Source: G020354785 sp964534745
GTDB lineage: Bacteria > Bacteroidota > Bacteroidia > Bacteroidales > UBA10428
Direction of reading: 5' to 3'
NCBI GenBank assembly: GCA_964534745.1
Contig: CAZHQW010000008.1
Coordinates: 18,661-82,660, forward strand
Length of the DNA: 64,000 bases
Part shown: in pieces, positions 55,501 through 63,040 of the stretch
Position numbering within the stretch: position 1 is the stretch's first letter
Layout: every line of letters starts with the position of its first letter
Translations under genes and position numbers: made by a program
The notes under the pieces: generated by a model
Told to the model about the DNA's origin: nothing
The model's database searches: none
The model's input: the letters and a program-made list of their open reading frames with translations, nothing else

Positions 55501-56310
55501 TGCATCATGACTGTCATATAAAAGGCAGTTAGAACTGCCTCTCATTATATGGATAAAATGCCCGTTCCCGGGGTTATTATCATAAATAAAAACATCAAGT
55601 CCGGCCTGTGCTGCTCCTATCCACAGCCTTCCCTTATCATCTTCTGTAATGCTCCATATATTATTGCCGATGATACTTCCCGGTGAATCAGATTTTCTGA
55701 ATCTTGTGAAAGAGTTACTGTTTCTTCTGTAAAGGTTCAGGCCATTCTCAGTGCCAACCCATAGGTTTTTCCGGGAGTCCTCAAAAATACACTTTATCCG
55801 GTTGTTACTCAGGCTACGGTTATCATCCTCATCGTAATAAAATGACACCAGGCTGCTGTCAGAAGGCACAAATTTGAATAAGCCACTATAGCTTCCTATC
55901 CATATGTTCTGCTGATGATCTTCAAGAACACACTGTATTCTCATTCTTCCTGCAGGCGGAAATAAATGGAACTCATCAAGTTGTTGGTTATATATATATA
56001 TACCTTCTTCCGTGCATATACACATCTCATTATCGCTTTTCCGCGAAATAAAATTAATATCCCCATTTCCTATGCTGTATGTATTATCGGGCTCGGGCCT
56101 GTATATTTTAAACTCATAGCCATCGTATCGGTTCAGTCCGTCTGCCGTTCCAAACCACATATGCCCTATATCGTCCTGGTATATGCTGGTTACCAATTTT
56201 TGTGAAAGGCCATCCTCGGTTGTTAATCTTTTAAAGCGAAGTTGATCATATTGCGAAAATCCTGCCCGGGATATAAGAAATACTATGAGCATTAATATAT
56301 AACACCTCAT
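52537..56310 (-). CDS. Hybrid two-component sensor kinase (propeller, HisKA, HATPase, receiver), no DNA-binding domain
   Basis: 1257 residues. Signal peptide, then reg_prop blades of two propellers (about 25-680), a Y_Y_Y domain (about 715-790) and one membrane helix (about 797-820). A coiled coil (about 825-890) leads to HisKA, where FLANMSHEIRTPMN puts the phospho-acceptor His at residue 904. The HATPase domain has NNAFKYTEKG, DTGIGI and GTGIGLAICK. A receiver domain ends the protein, with ILMDIKMPVMNGYEA putting Asp at 1192. The usual C-terminal AraC domain of HTCS regulators is absent, so the output must go elsewhere. Its stop is provided by a repeat copy. The URO-D gene is 90 bp upstream. 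Confidence 0.92.
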   Translation of the reverse strand: MRCYILMLIVFLISRAGFSQYDQLRFKRLTTEDGLSQKLVTSIYQDDIGHMWFGTADGLNRYDGYEFKIYRPEPDNTYSIGNGDINFISRKSDNEMCICTEEGIYIYNQQLDEFHLFPPAGRMRIQCVLEDHQQNIWIGSYSGLFKFVPSDSSLVSFYYDEDDNRSLSNNRIKCIFEDSRKNLWVGTENGLNLYRRNSNSFTRFRKSDSPGSIIGNNIWSITEDDKGRLWIGAAQAGLDVFIYDNNPGNGHFIHIMRGSSNCLLYDSHDALWVGMGGGEALTIIQPDGLDNIDNYKSYHYEHSPSVTESLSDNSVLCVYEDRSGDIWIGTYGGGLNYYSRATKEFYNVKVTSDQATSISSNLVNAIYEEDKFLWIGTEIGLNRYNKKTGLVKHFYHNPDDPSSIGATAVYCIYKDSRGNLWIGSWNGGLSLYNYKTENFTNFKPSVRTGAISNANVFAICEDSRGNLWIGTIGGGLNRYDYSTGKFTHYMLDAKDPASLYNNSVNDIFESSSGKLYISVYYALDLYDYNTGRFRHYIHNEKDSNSLSKGRVLSIFEDSKKNLWVGSTMGLNLLDEEKEVFKHYNTLDGLPNNTIKAILEDNKGNLWISTNKGIAVFKNGINHPDSADFRVYDRYDGLPGNEFIERAAFKNKSGKMYFGSSQGYTSFYPDSIVDNTREPIVIITDFNLLHGTGYNKEMQEVIFKDISRVKEVNLSHGQSDFMVKYAALNYVNPEKNQYKYKLEGYDKEWTFAGYKRIATYTNIQPGKYTFMVLGSNNDGVWSRTPQILDIIINPPWWHTALFKVLFILMVIFIFTALYRMRINMLKKQQKLLEETVNKRTHELWELNALLEKRQKKIARQNAELEKHRNNLELLIEERTSELMAAKQKAEEADKLKSAFLANMSHEIRTPMNAIVGFAALLNNTGLKDNARKRYIDIINNNSESLLMLINDIIDISIIEADQLVLIESNFNVDHILKELESYYILNNDKDIDIQFITEGYKKELILYNDKIRFRQIFNNLINNAFKYTEKGHIKFGYKILKKEVQFFVSDTGIGIDRSDYNNIFDYFYKIEDKGRKLYRGTGIGLAICKKLLNLMGGKIWVESEMKKGSVFYFTLPLVSEDALITGQKDTENVEYRMENMTIIIAEDEPDSYELIKSILGLSGARLIWVKNGKEAVEEVRKIKKADDHIILMDIKMPVMNGYEAIKKIKKINSSIPVIAVSAYAQLIDKQRIILEQFDGYISKPYKPEAILSLLSKFK

Positions 56311-56400
56311 TTATTAATAATGGTTAAAATAATGTAATGAAAATTTAATGAATTTTTATTAAACTTTCTAGTCCGGCTTCAGTTATTTTTTGCAGGGAGA

Positions 56401-57432
56401 CTATCCGGACTGCCTAACGGCATCTACGAATGCCTGTATGTTTTCAGTAGAAACTCCGGGTGGCATGCCCCCTCCGCATGAAAATATAACTCTTGAATTA
56501 TCATTGAGGTCATCCATCAAATCCTCAACAGCTTTCCGCGTATCTTCGGCACTGCCGTTGGCAAGGACATCTCTTGGCGGTATATTGCCCAGCATCACTA
56601 TCTGGTTATTGGTCATTTCCTTCAGATCATTTAAAGTAACCTCAAATCCCATATTAAACATGTTGATTCCCATTTCAGGCAAATGAGGCGCCGATACTTC
56701 GCATGGCGCATCATTATGCAGGAATTTGACAGATACATTAACGTCATAAAGTTCCTTGAAATAAGGTAACCCGAATGTCAGAAATTCAGGCTCTCCCATA
56801 AAGCCAATGATATCATCAAGCATAAGTATACCGTCAATGGAAGGGAATGTATCCATCTGCAACCTGAGCCATGCTTTAAGGAAGGTTGTTATTTTCCGGA
56901 TCAGCAGGTGTGCTTTGTCAGGCTCCATCATTATAGTAGTTAGAAGCTCCGTTGTGCCCATAAGGTAACTTGCTATATTGAGCGGCCCTCGTGCCACGGC
57001 AAACCTTATTTTATGACCTGCTTTCTCAATTGCCGGCTGTGCCATCTTCAGCCTGTTGAGCATAAAAGGAAGAAGCCCGTCAGTAGCCGGATTCGGTATT
57101 TTAAGGGCATCAATATCAGAAGATGAATGCAGGGCAGCATGAGCATGCGGAAACTCGTCAGCAGGGAAGGTACATTTAGCGCCAAAGGCTGATGGCTCGG
57201 TGCACATGCCGAATTCCGACCAGAAACCAGGGAGGAAAATGATATCGGGAAAATCATTCAGGGCTTTGAAATTTGCCTCAAGCCAGAGTTTATCATTAGT
57301 AAAATAGTCCAGTATGGAAATACCGTACCAGTTGGGCAACCAAGGACAGTCAACAATAAACCCTACGGGCAAAGGATCCAAAATTTCGCCGTTAATCATT
57401 CTGATCAGATCATCCCATTGTTTATCAGTCAT
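56401..57432 (-). CDS. URO-D/methyltransferase (MtaA/CmuA-like) family protein
   Basis: 343 residues with a uroporphyrinogen decarboxylase-type TIM barrel: LPVGFIVDCPWLPNWYG at about 20-37, ARGPLNIASYLMGTTEL, GILMLDDIIGFMGEPEF, FLHNDAPCEVSAPHLPEMG, VMLGNIPPRDVLANG, VIFSCGGGMPPGVSTENI. Catalytic Arg-rich loop of true HemE is not seen. Members of this divergent group are usually corrinoid methyltransferases or of unknown function. It lies upstream of the sensor kinase gene on the same strand; a link between them is not clear. Confidence 0.82.
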   Translation of the reverse strand: MTDKQWDDLIRMINGEILDPLPVGFIVDCPWLPNWYGISILDYFTNDKLWLEANFKALNDFPDIIFLPGFWSEFGMCTEPSAFGAKCTFPADEFPHAHAALHSSSDIDALKIPNPATDGLLPFMLNRLKMAQPAIEKAGHKIRFAVARGPLNIASYLMGTTELLTTIMMEPDKAHLLIRKITTFLKAWLRLQMDTFPSIDGILMLDDIIGFMGEPEFLTFGLPYFKELYDVNVSVKFLHNDAPCEVSAPHLPEMGINMFNMGFEVTLNDLKEMTNNQIVMLGNIPPRDVLANGSAEDTRKAVEDLMDDLNDNSRVIFSCGGGMPPGVSTENIQAFVDAVRQSG

Positions 57433-57562
57433 TATATTGTTGTTTTATTTATTAATACTACGTTAAAAAATTAAAGATAATAAATCATTTCAGTTATGCA
57501 TAAATCATTTAAAATAAAAACCTGCCCGGTCATTGATTATATCATATTTCAAAACAGATATG

Positions 57563-57570
57563 TAAATTTG
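57563..57570 (+). promoter_or_regulatory. Candidate -7 box of the DoxX-like gene
   Basis: TAAATTTG is an exact TAnnTTTG match, 35 bases before the ATG at 57605. No good -33 element at the usual distance. Confidence 0.45.
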
Positions 57571-57604
57571 GTGTTATAATAAATAAAACTTAAAAGAAAT
57601 TAAA

Positions 57605-58066
57605 ATGAAAAATAAGTCATTAAACAGGATAGATCTGGCTATTACCGGCTGGATGTCAGCAAACGGAATATTACTCCTGAGGCTAAGTATAGGCATAATT
57701 TTTTTCTGGTTCGGACTACTAAAGTTCTTTAAGGGTCTAAGTCCTGCAGAAACACTTGCCATAAAAACGATAGATAAACTGACTCTTCATATGCTTAGTG
57801 AAAGGTTGATTATAAACGGACTCGCAGCCTGGGAAACAGTGATCGGCATCGGATTGATTTTTAAAATCTACCTTCGTGCTACATTATTATTACTGTTTCT
57901 TCAGATGCTGGGCACCTTCACCCCCCTTTTTCTGTTTCCTTCCGATGTCTTTACTCATTTCCCCTTTGCCCTGACAATTGAAGGACAGTATATTTTTAAG
58001 AATATTGTGGTGATAAGTGGAGGAATTGTAATAGGAGCTACTGTCCGCGGTAGAAGACTTACGTGA
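57605..58066 (+). CDS. DoxX-like membrane protein
   Basis: 153 residues with four predicted helices (about 20-42, 72-90, 93-113 and 125-145). RLSIGIIFFWFGLLKFFKG and ETVIGIGLIFKIYLRATLLLLF match the DoxX/DUF417 layout. A role in redox or thiol balance is known for some relatives only. It stands 145 bp upstream of the transporter gene. Confidence 0.75.
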   Translation: MKNKSLNRIDLAITGWMSANGILLLRLSIGIIFFWFGLLKFFKGLSPAETLAIKTIDKLTLHMLSERLIINGLAAWETVIGIGLIFKIYLRATLLLLFLQMLGTFTPLFLFPSDVFTHFPFALTIEGQYIFKNIVVISGGIVIGATVRGRRLT

Positions 58067-58134
58067 CAAAACACATAATCCGTCACTGATAGTTGCAAAT
58101 ATGGAAACAGGTGCTATATTTTTGAAAACTAATA

Positions 58135-58142
58135 TACATTTG
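58135..58142 (+). promoter_or_regulatory. Candidate -7 box of the transporter-phosphorylase operon
   Basis: TACATTTG is an exact TAnnTTTG match, about 70 bases before the ATG at 58212. TTTTTG occurs ten bases upstream, closer than the usual spacing. Confidence 0.42.
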
Positions 58143-58211
58143 TTTTGGTTTATTTTGGAAAAATTAGTATTTATGTCTTCCTGTATTACCCTGAAACTAA
58201 TATAAGAAATC

Positions 58212-60587
58212 ATGGTTAAAAAAATGATGAAGCTTTCATTTGGAGAGAAAGTTGGATATGGCTGCGGAGATTTTGGATCCGTTTTATTCTGGCAGACAAT
58301 AATGATACATCTTTTATTTTTTTATACCGATGTGTTCGGACTCGAAGCAAAGGTTGCCGGAGTGATGTTTTTCGTTTCAAGAGTCCTTGATGCAATTTTT
58401 GATGTAATAATAGGGATGACTGCTGACCGCACAGAAAGCAGGTGGGGAAAATTCAGGCCTTACATTTTGTTTGGTGCTATTCCTTTATGCGTAGCAGCAG
58501 TTTTTGCATTTACCACACCAGATTTTACCGAGATAGGCAAAATAGTATATGCCTATGCCACATTTGTTCTCTTTATGTTTCTTTACTCAACAGTAAATAT
58601 TCCATATACATCATTGCTCGGAGTAATTAGCGGGGATCCGCACGAAAGAACAAAAGCTGCATCTTTCAAATTTGTGGGGGCTTACCTGGCAGGTATCATT
58701 GTATCGGCAACAGCCCTCCCATTCGCAATAAATCTTGGCATTAGCAGTGGAACAGGAGCATTTGCCAACAGTTTAACAGGATTATCAAGAAATACAACTT
58801 ATTATGTAAGAGCATATGCAATAAACGATGCTGACACAGCATATGGAAATCAAATCAGCTTTAAAACACTTGAATCCCGCCACAAAGTAATTACTGAATC
58901 AATTTCAAATATTACAAAAACATCGGCAAAGAGTGGAGGAAATGTTATATCAGATGGAGGGAAAACAGTGATAGCTCGCGGAGTATGCTGGAGCACATCA
59001 GAAAATCCTGCTATTCAGGATAACCATACAAATGATGGCAGCGGCAAAGGATCATTCACCAGCAACATTACCGGACTAACACCAGACACTGCTTATTATG
59101 TCAGGGCTTATGCTATTAGCAGCACGGATACTGTTTACGGAAATCAACACAGATTTACTACATTAAATAGCATTACTAAACCAGCAGTTGTTATTACATC
59201 ACTTTCGGATATTACTGATAGTACGGCAACATGTGCCGGTGATGTAATTTTTGACGGGGGTTCAAAAGTTACTGCCCGTGGTGTATGTTGGAGTACATCA
59301 GAAAATCCTTCTATTTCTGACAGTCACACAGCTAATGGCAATAATACAGGCGAATTTGCAAGTAGCCTAAAAGGGTTATCGCCTAATACAAATTATTATA
59401 TCAGGGCTTATGCTATAAACAGTGCGGATACCGGTTATGGAATGCAATTTAGCTTTTCTACAGGCAAAGAAATCATGCTGCCGGTTGTAATAACTACTGA
59501 AATAAGTTCAATAACAGATACTTTGGCACAGGGCAGTGGAAATGTTATATCGGACAGAGGGGCTGAAGTTAAACCACGTGGACTGTGCTGGAGCACTTCA
59601 GAAAATCCTACTCTTTCAGATGAACATACAATTGATATTACTCCCGCAAATGGATGGCGGAAGACTATGATGATTTATGCTGTGGCAGCCTTCATTTTCT
59701 TCATTATAACATTCATGTCTACAAGAGAACGTATTAAACCTTTAACCAAAGAAAAAACCAATGTAAAAAAGGATTTGAAAGACATAATAAAAAATGTGCC
59801 ATGGATTATGTTATTTGCTGTGACAATTCTTTTTATTCTTTTTGTGTGCATCCGTCTTGGTGTGACTAACCATTACTTTAAATATTATGTCAATGAACAG
59901 GCAGTCCCATGGCTTTCGCATACTTTCAATGCAATCAACAAGAATATACTGAATCCTGTATTCAGAATCTTCGGCAGGACGGAAAATGTCTTATTACCTG
60001 ACGATCATAAGTTCGGATTTGAAGTGCTCGCTTCCATCTTTCATACGCTGGGACAGGTCCTGTCCTTAATTGGAGTTCTTCTTGTACCTTATTTTGGCAG
60101 GCTGGTCGGCAGGAAAAAGGCATTAATAATACTTTTCATATTAGCCTTGTTCTTTACAGGCGCATTTGTGTTCCTGAAGCCCGGTGACCTTATATTGATC
60201 TATTTATTCCAGGCACTCGGTTCTATAGCCGGCGGACCCATTTCACCATTATTGTGGAGTATGTATGCAGATACAGCAGACTATTCAGAATGGAAAACAG
60301 GCAGAAGGGCAACCGGACTGGTATTCTCAGCATCAATTATGTCAAACAAGCTTGGATGGGCTTTTGGCAGCATGATAGCAGCATTTATTCTAGGTATGAC
60401 CGGTTTTATTGCAGGCGAGATACAATCAATAGGTGTTAAAAACGGACTTAGAGCCATGATGAGTGTTATACCTGTTATAGCAGGAGTAATTGCTTTGCTG
60501 ATTGTTGTTTTCTTCTATAAGCTCGATGAGGTTACAATGACAAAGATTAAAGGAGACCTTGAAGAAAGACGGGGAGAAAAAGAATAA
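58212..60587 (+). CDS. GPH-family (MelB-like) sugar transporter with an in-frame insert of surface-type repeats
   Basis: 791 residues, about 300 more than the usual 450-500. Residues 1-177 and 477-791 are a normal glycoside-pentoside-hexuronide transporter: FGEKVGYGCGDFGS at the start, TADRTESRWGKFRPYILFG between helices 2 and 3, STVNIPYTSLLGVIS, then WSMYADTADYSEWKTGRRATGL in the second half. A block at about 178-476 interrupts the loop between helices 5 and 6, which is periplasmic in this family. The block is three fibronectin-like repeats (CWSTSENP at 259, 359 and 459). Deleting it restores LGITPANGW, a normal helix 5-6 connection. The operon continues with GH94 and GH130 phosphorylases 15 and about 50 bp downstream, so the substrate is probably a disaccharide for phosphorolysis. 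Whether the chimera still transports is not known. Confidence 0.9.
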   Translation: MVKKMMKLSFGEKVGYGCGDFGSVLFWQTIMIHLLFFYTDVFGLEAKVAGVMFFVSRVLDAIFDVIIGMTADRTESRWGKFRPYILFGAIPLCVAAVFAFTTPDFTEIGKIVYAYATFVLFMFLYSTVNIPYTSLLGVISGDPHERTKAASFKFVGAYLAGIIVSATALPFAINLGISSGTGAFANSLTGLSRNTTYYVRAYAINDADTAYGNQISFKTLESRHKVITESISNITKTSAKSGGNVISDGGKTVIARGVCWSTSENPAIQDNHTNDGSGKGSFTSNITGLTPDTAYYVRAYAISSTDTVYGNQHRFTTLNSITKPAVVITSLSDITDSTATCAGDVIFDGGSKVTARGVCWSTSENPSISDSHTANGNNTGEFASSLKGLSPNTNYYIRAYAINSADTGYGMQFSFSTGKEIMLPVVITTEISSITDTLAQGSGNVISDRGAEVKPRGLCWSTSENPTLSDEHTIDITPANGWRKTMMIYAVAAFIFFIITFMSTRERIKPLTKEKTNVKKDLKDIIKNVPWIMLFAVTILFILFVCIRLGVTNHYFKYYVNEQAVPWLSHTFNAINKNILNPVFRIFGRTENVLLPDDHKFGFEVLASIFHTLGQVLSLIGVLLVPYFGRLVGRKKALIILFILALFFTGAFVFLKPGDLILIYLFQALGSIAGGPISPLLWSMYADTADYSEWKTGRRATGLVFSASIMSNKLGWAFGSMIAAFILGMTGFIAGEIQSIGVKNGLRAMMSVIPVIAGVIALLIVVFFYKLDEVTMTKIKGDLEERRGEKE
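58743..59639 (+). repeat. Inserted block of three fibronectin-like repeats (897 bp)
   Basis: Codons 178-476 of the transporter. A half repeat starts the block (GTGAF at 180-184, YYVRAYAI at 197-204). Two whole repeats of 98-100 residues follow (ARGVCWSTSENP at 255 and 355; YYVRAYAI or YYIRAYAI at 295 and 395). A half repeat ends it (CWSTSENP at 459, EHTID at 471-475). The first residue aligns with the position immediately after the last one in the repeat, so the block is three complete units opened at one point. ATT occurs at both borders (58740-58742 and 59637-59639). Such repeats are common in Bacteroidota surface proteins, not in transporters. Confidence 0.85.
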
Positions 60588-60602
60588 TCTAATTTTCTTG
60601 CC

Positions 60603-62993
60603 ATGCAATTCGGGTATTTTGACGATGACAATAAAGAATATGTTATAACTAATCCGGAAACCCCTGCTCCCTGGAGCAACTATCTAGGTTCTACTTCCTA
60701 CGGGGCAATAATCACCAATAATGCGGGGGGATACAGCTTCTATAAGTCCGCTGCCCAGGGCCGGTTTATGCGCTACCGTACCAATGCGATACCCATGGAC
60801 CAGCCTGGCCGCTACATCTATATACGTGACCGCGAATCAGGAGACTACTGGTCAGCATCATGGCAGCCTGTCGGCAAACCGCCGGACAGGTTCAAATCTG
60901 TCTGCCGCCACGGAACTGCATATACTGTGATTAGCTCAGAATATTCAGGCATAGGCACAGAGACAACATACTTTGTGCCTCTTGGCAGGGAATATGAGTA
61001 CTGGCACTGCAAAATAACAAACAGGGGACAGGAAAAGAGAAAGCTGAGACTCTTTACTTTTGTTGAATATACAAGCAACTGGCATTTATGGATGGATATT
61101 GTAAATCTCCAGTATACGCAGTATATACTTACAATGGATGTTGTTGACGGCATAATAGAGCATGGGACAAACATTTACCTTCCTCCCCAGCCCGACAATT
61201 TCGAGGAAGGGGGCCAGGCGCGCCATACATTTATGGGTGTCGCCGGTATCAAGGTTTCTGCCTTTGACACTGACCGCAAGATATTCCTGGGGACATACGG
61301 GAACTATGCAGCACCCTATGCCGTCAGGAAAGGTGAATGCTCCAATTCAATAGCTTCCAGCGATAACGGGTGCGGTGTGCTGCAGTTTGACATAGACCTG
61401 GCGCCGGGCACAGATAAGGAGTTTGTGGTAGTGATGGGCATTGGTTCAGCTGCCAGTGAAGGAAGGAAAGCCGTTGAAGAGGCAAAAAATATTGCAGGGG
61501 TGAAGATACAGCTGGAAGAGCTTAAGAGTTACTGGCATGACAGGCTCCAGGGAATGTATGTTGAAACACCCGATGCTGAGTTCAACAGTATGATGAACAT
61601 GTGGAATCCATATAACTGTCTTATAACATATGCATGGTCAAGAGCAGCAAGCCTCGTTTATGCCGGGGAAAGGGATGGTCTGGGATACAGGGATACTGTA
61701 CAGGACCTGCTGGGCGTGCTTCATACAATACCTGACGATGCCCTTAAAGTACTGGAACTTATGATCAGCGGCCAGGTATCCACAGGAGGGGCTCTGCCCG
61801 TTGTAAAGCCGTTCTCACATAAACCCGGAGAAATGAATGCCCCAGGGGAAACTGAATACCGTTCCGATGACTGCCTGTGGTTGTTTAATACAATACCTGC
61901 CTATGTCAAGGAAACAGGTAATATTGATTTCTTCAGGAAGAAAATACCCTATGCCGACAAAGGGGCTGACACGGTTGCAGACCATATGAAAAGGGCTATT
62001 GAGTTTAGCCTCAGTCACATGGGAGTACACGGACTGCCATGCGGACTGTCGGCTGACTGGAACGACTGCCTCATGCTGGGACAAAAAGGGGAATCGGTAT
62101 TTGTTGCCTTCCAGCTGCGCCTTGCCCTCGATACCTATATTGAAATATGCGGACTGCTGGGCCTTGAGGATGAAAAGAAGTGGGCTGCAAAGCAGCTGGA
62201 TATACTTGATTTTAATATTGAGAAGTATGCCTGGGACGGAAACTGGTATCTCCGCGCATATAAGGACGACGGCTTAAAATACGGAACACAGTCCGATGAG
62301 GAAGGGTCACTGTGGCTCAATCCCCAGTCGTGGGCCGTATACAGCAAACATGCAAAGGGAGAAAGGGCACGGTCCATAATGAAATATGTCAACCGCAGGT
62401 TGTTTACCGAATACGGACTTATGTTATGTGACCCTCCTTATGAGAAGGCCGAACTTAATGTCATAAAGGCAACGCTCTTTAATAAGGGAACAAAGGAAAA
62501 CGGCTCTATATTCAACCATACCCAGGGATGGGCAGTAATTGCCGAAGCAATGAACGGTAACGGGAATACAGCCTACCGTTACTACCGTGCATATATGCCG
62601 GCAACCATGAACAGTAAGGCTGAAATAAGGGAAATAGAACCATACGTCTATTGCCAGTCCACTCACAGCCGCTACAGTCCGCGCTATGGAGCATCACGCC
62701 TCCCCTGGCTGAGCGGTGCCGCTACCTGGGCATACTATGCTGCAACACAATATATACTTGGCATACAGACCGATTACAACGGGCTCCGAATTGATCCGTG
62801 CATACCCTCTGATTGGGATAAGTTCAGGGTCAGGCGCAGGTTCAGGGATAAATTACTTGATATTGAAATAATAAATGAAGCGCACGGGGAAAAAGGGGTA
62901 AGCAGACTAATATTAAATGATGAAGAGCTGGAAGATGACTTCATACCTTTCAATAAAATGCTCGAAAAAAATACCGTCAAAGCATTTATTTAG
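60603..62993 (+). CDS. GH94 disaccharide phosphorylase
   Basis: 796 residues, the family's usual length. It has the N-terminal beta-sandwich (YFDDDNKEYVITNPETPAPWSNYLG is the standard start), a helical linker near 290-320, and the (alpha/alpha)6 catalytic domain. LSADWNDCL puts the catalytic acid in ADWND at residues 484-488. HSRYSPRYGASRLPWLSGAATWAY near 690-713 is the phosphate-side motif. It splits a beta-linked disaccharide with phosphate, giving a sugar 1-phosphate in the cytosol; no signal peptide is present. Cellobiose, laminaribiose or chitobiose are all possible. It begins 15 bp after the transporter gene. Confidence 0.92.
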   Translation: MQFGYFDDDNKEYVITNPETPAPWSNYLGSTSYGAIITNNAGGYSFYKSAAQGRFMRYRTNAIPMDQPGRYIYIRDRESGDYWSASWQPVGKPPDRFKSVCRHGTAYTVISSEYSGIGTETTYFVPLGREYEYWHCKITNRGQEKRKLRLFTFVEYTSNWHLWMDIVNLQYTQYILTMDVVDGIIEHGTNIYLPPQPDNFEEGGQARHTFMGVAGIKVSAFDTDRKIFLGTYGNYAAPYAVRKGECSNSIASSDNGCGVLQFDIDLAPGTDKEFVVVMGIGSAASEGRKAVEEAKNIAGVKIQLEELKSYWHDRLQGMYVETPDAEFNSMMNMWNPYNCLITYAWSRAASLVYAGERDGLGYRDTVQDLLGVLHTIPDDALKVLELMISGQVSTGGALPVVKPFSHKPGEMNAPGETEYRSDDCLWLFNTIPAYVKETGNIDFFRKKIPYADKGADTVADHMKRAIEFSLSHMGVHGLPCGLSADWNDCLMLGQKGESVFVAFQLRLALDTYIEICGLLGLEDEKKWAAKQLDILDFNIEKYAWDGNWYLRAYKDDGLKYGTQSDEEGSLWLNPQSWAVYSKHAKGERARSIMKYVNRRLFTEYGLMLCDPPYEKAELNVIKATLFNKGTKENGSIFNHTQGWAVIAEAMNGNGNTAYRYYRAYMPATMNSKAEIREIEPYVYCQSTHSRYSPRYGASRLPWLSGAATWAYYAATQYILGIQTDYNGLRIDPCIPSDWDKFRVRRRFRDKLLDIEIINEAHGEKGVSRLILNDEELEDDFIPFNKMLEKNTVKAFI

Positions 62994-63040
62994 AGCACTA
63001 TTAAGATATTTTATGTAGAACCTAAAACCAGGAAAACAAC

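Noticed and set aside
58743..59639. Insertion sequence or intein in the transporter
   Set aside because: No transposase, no terminal inverted repeats and no intein splicing motifs; the block consists only of fibronectin-like repeats.
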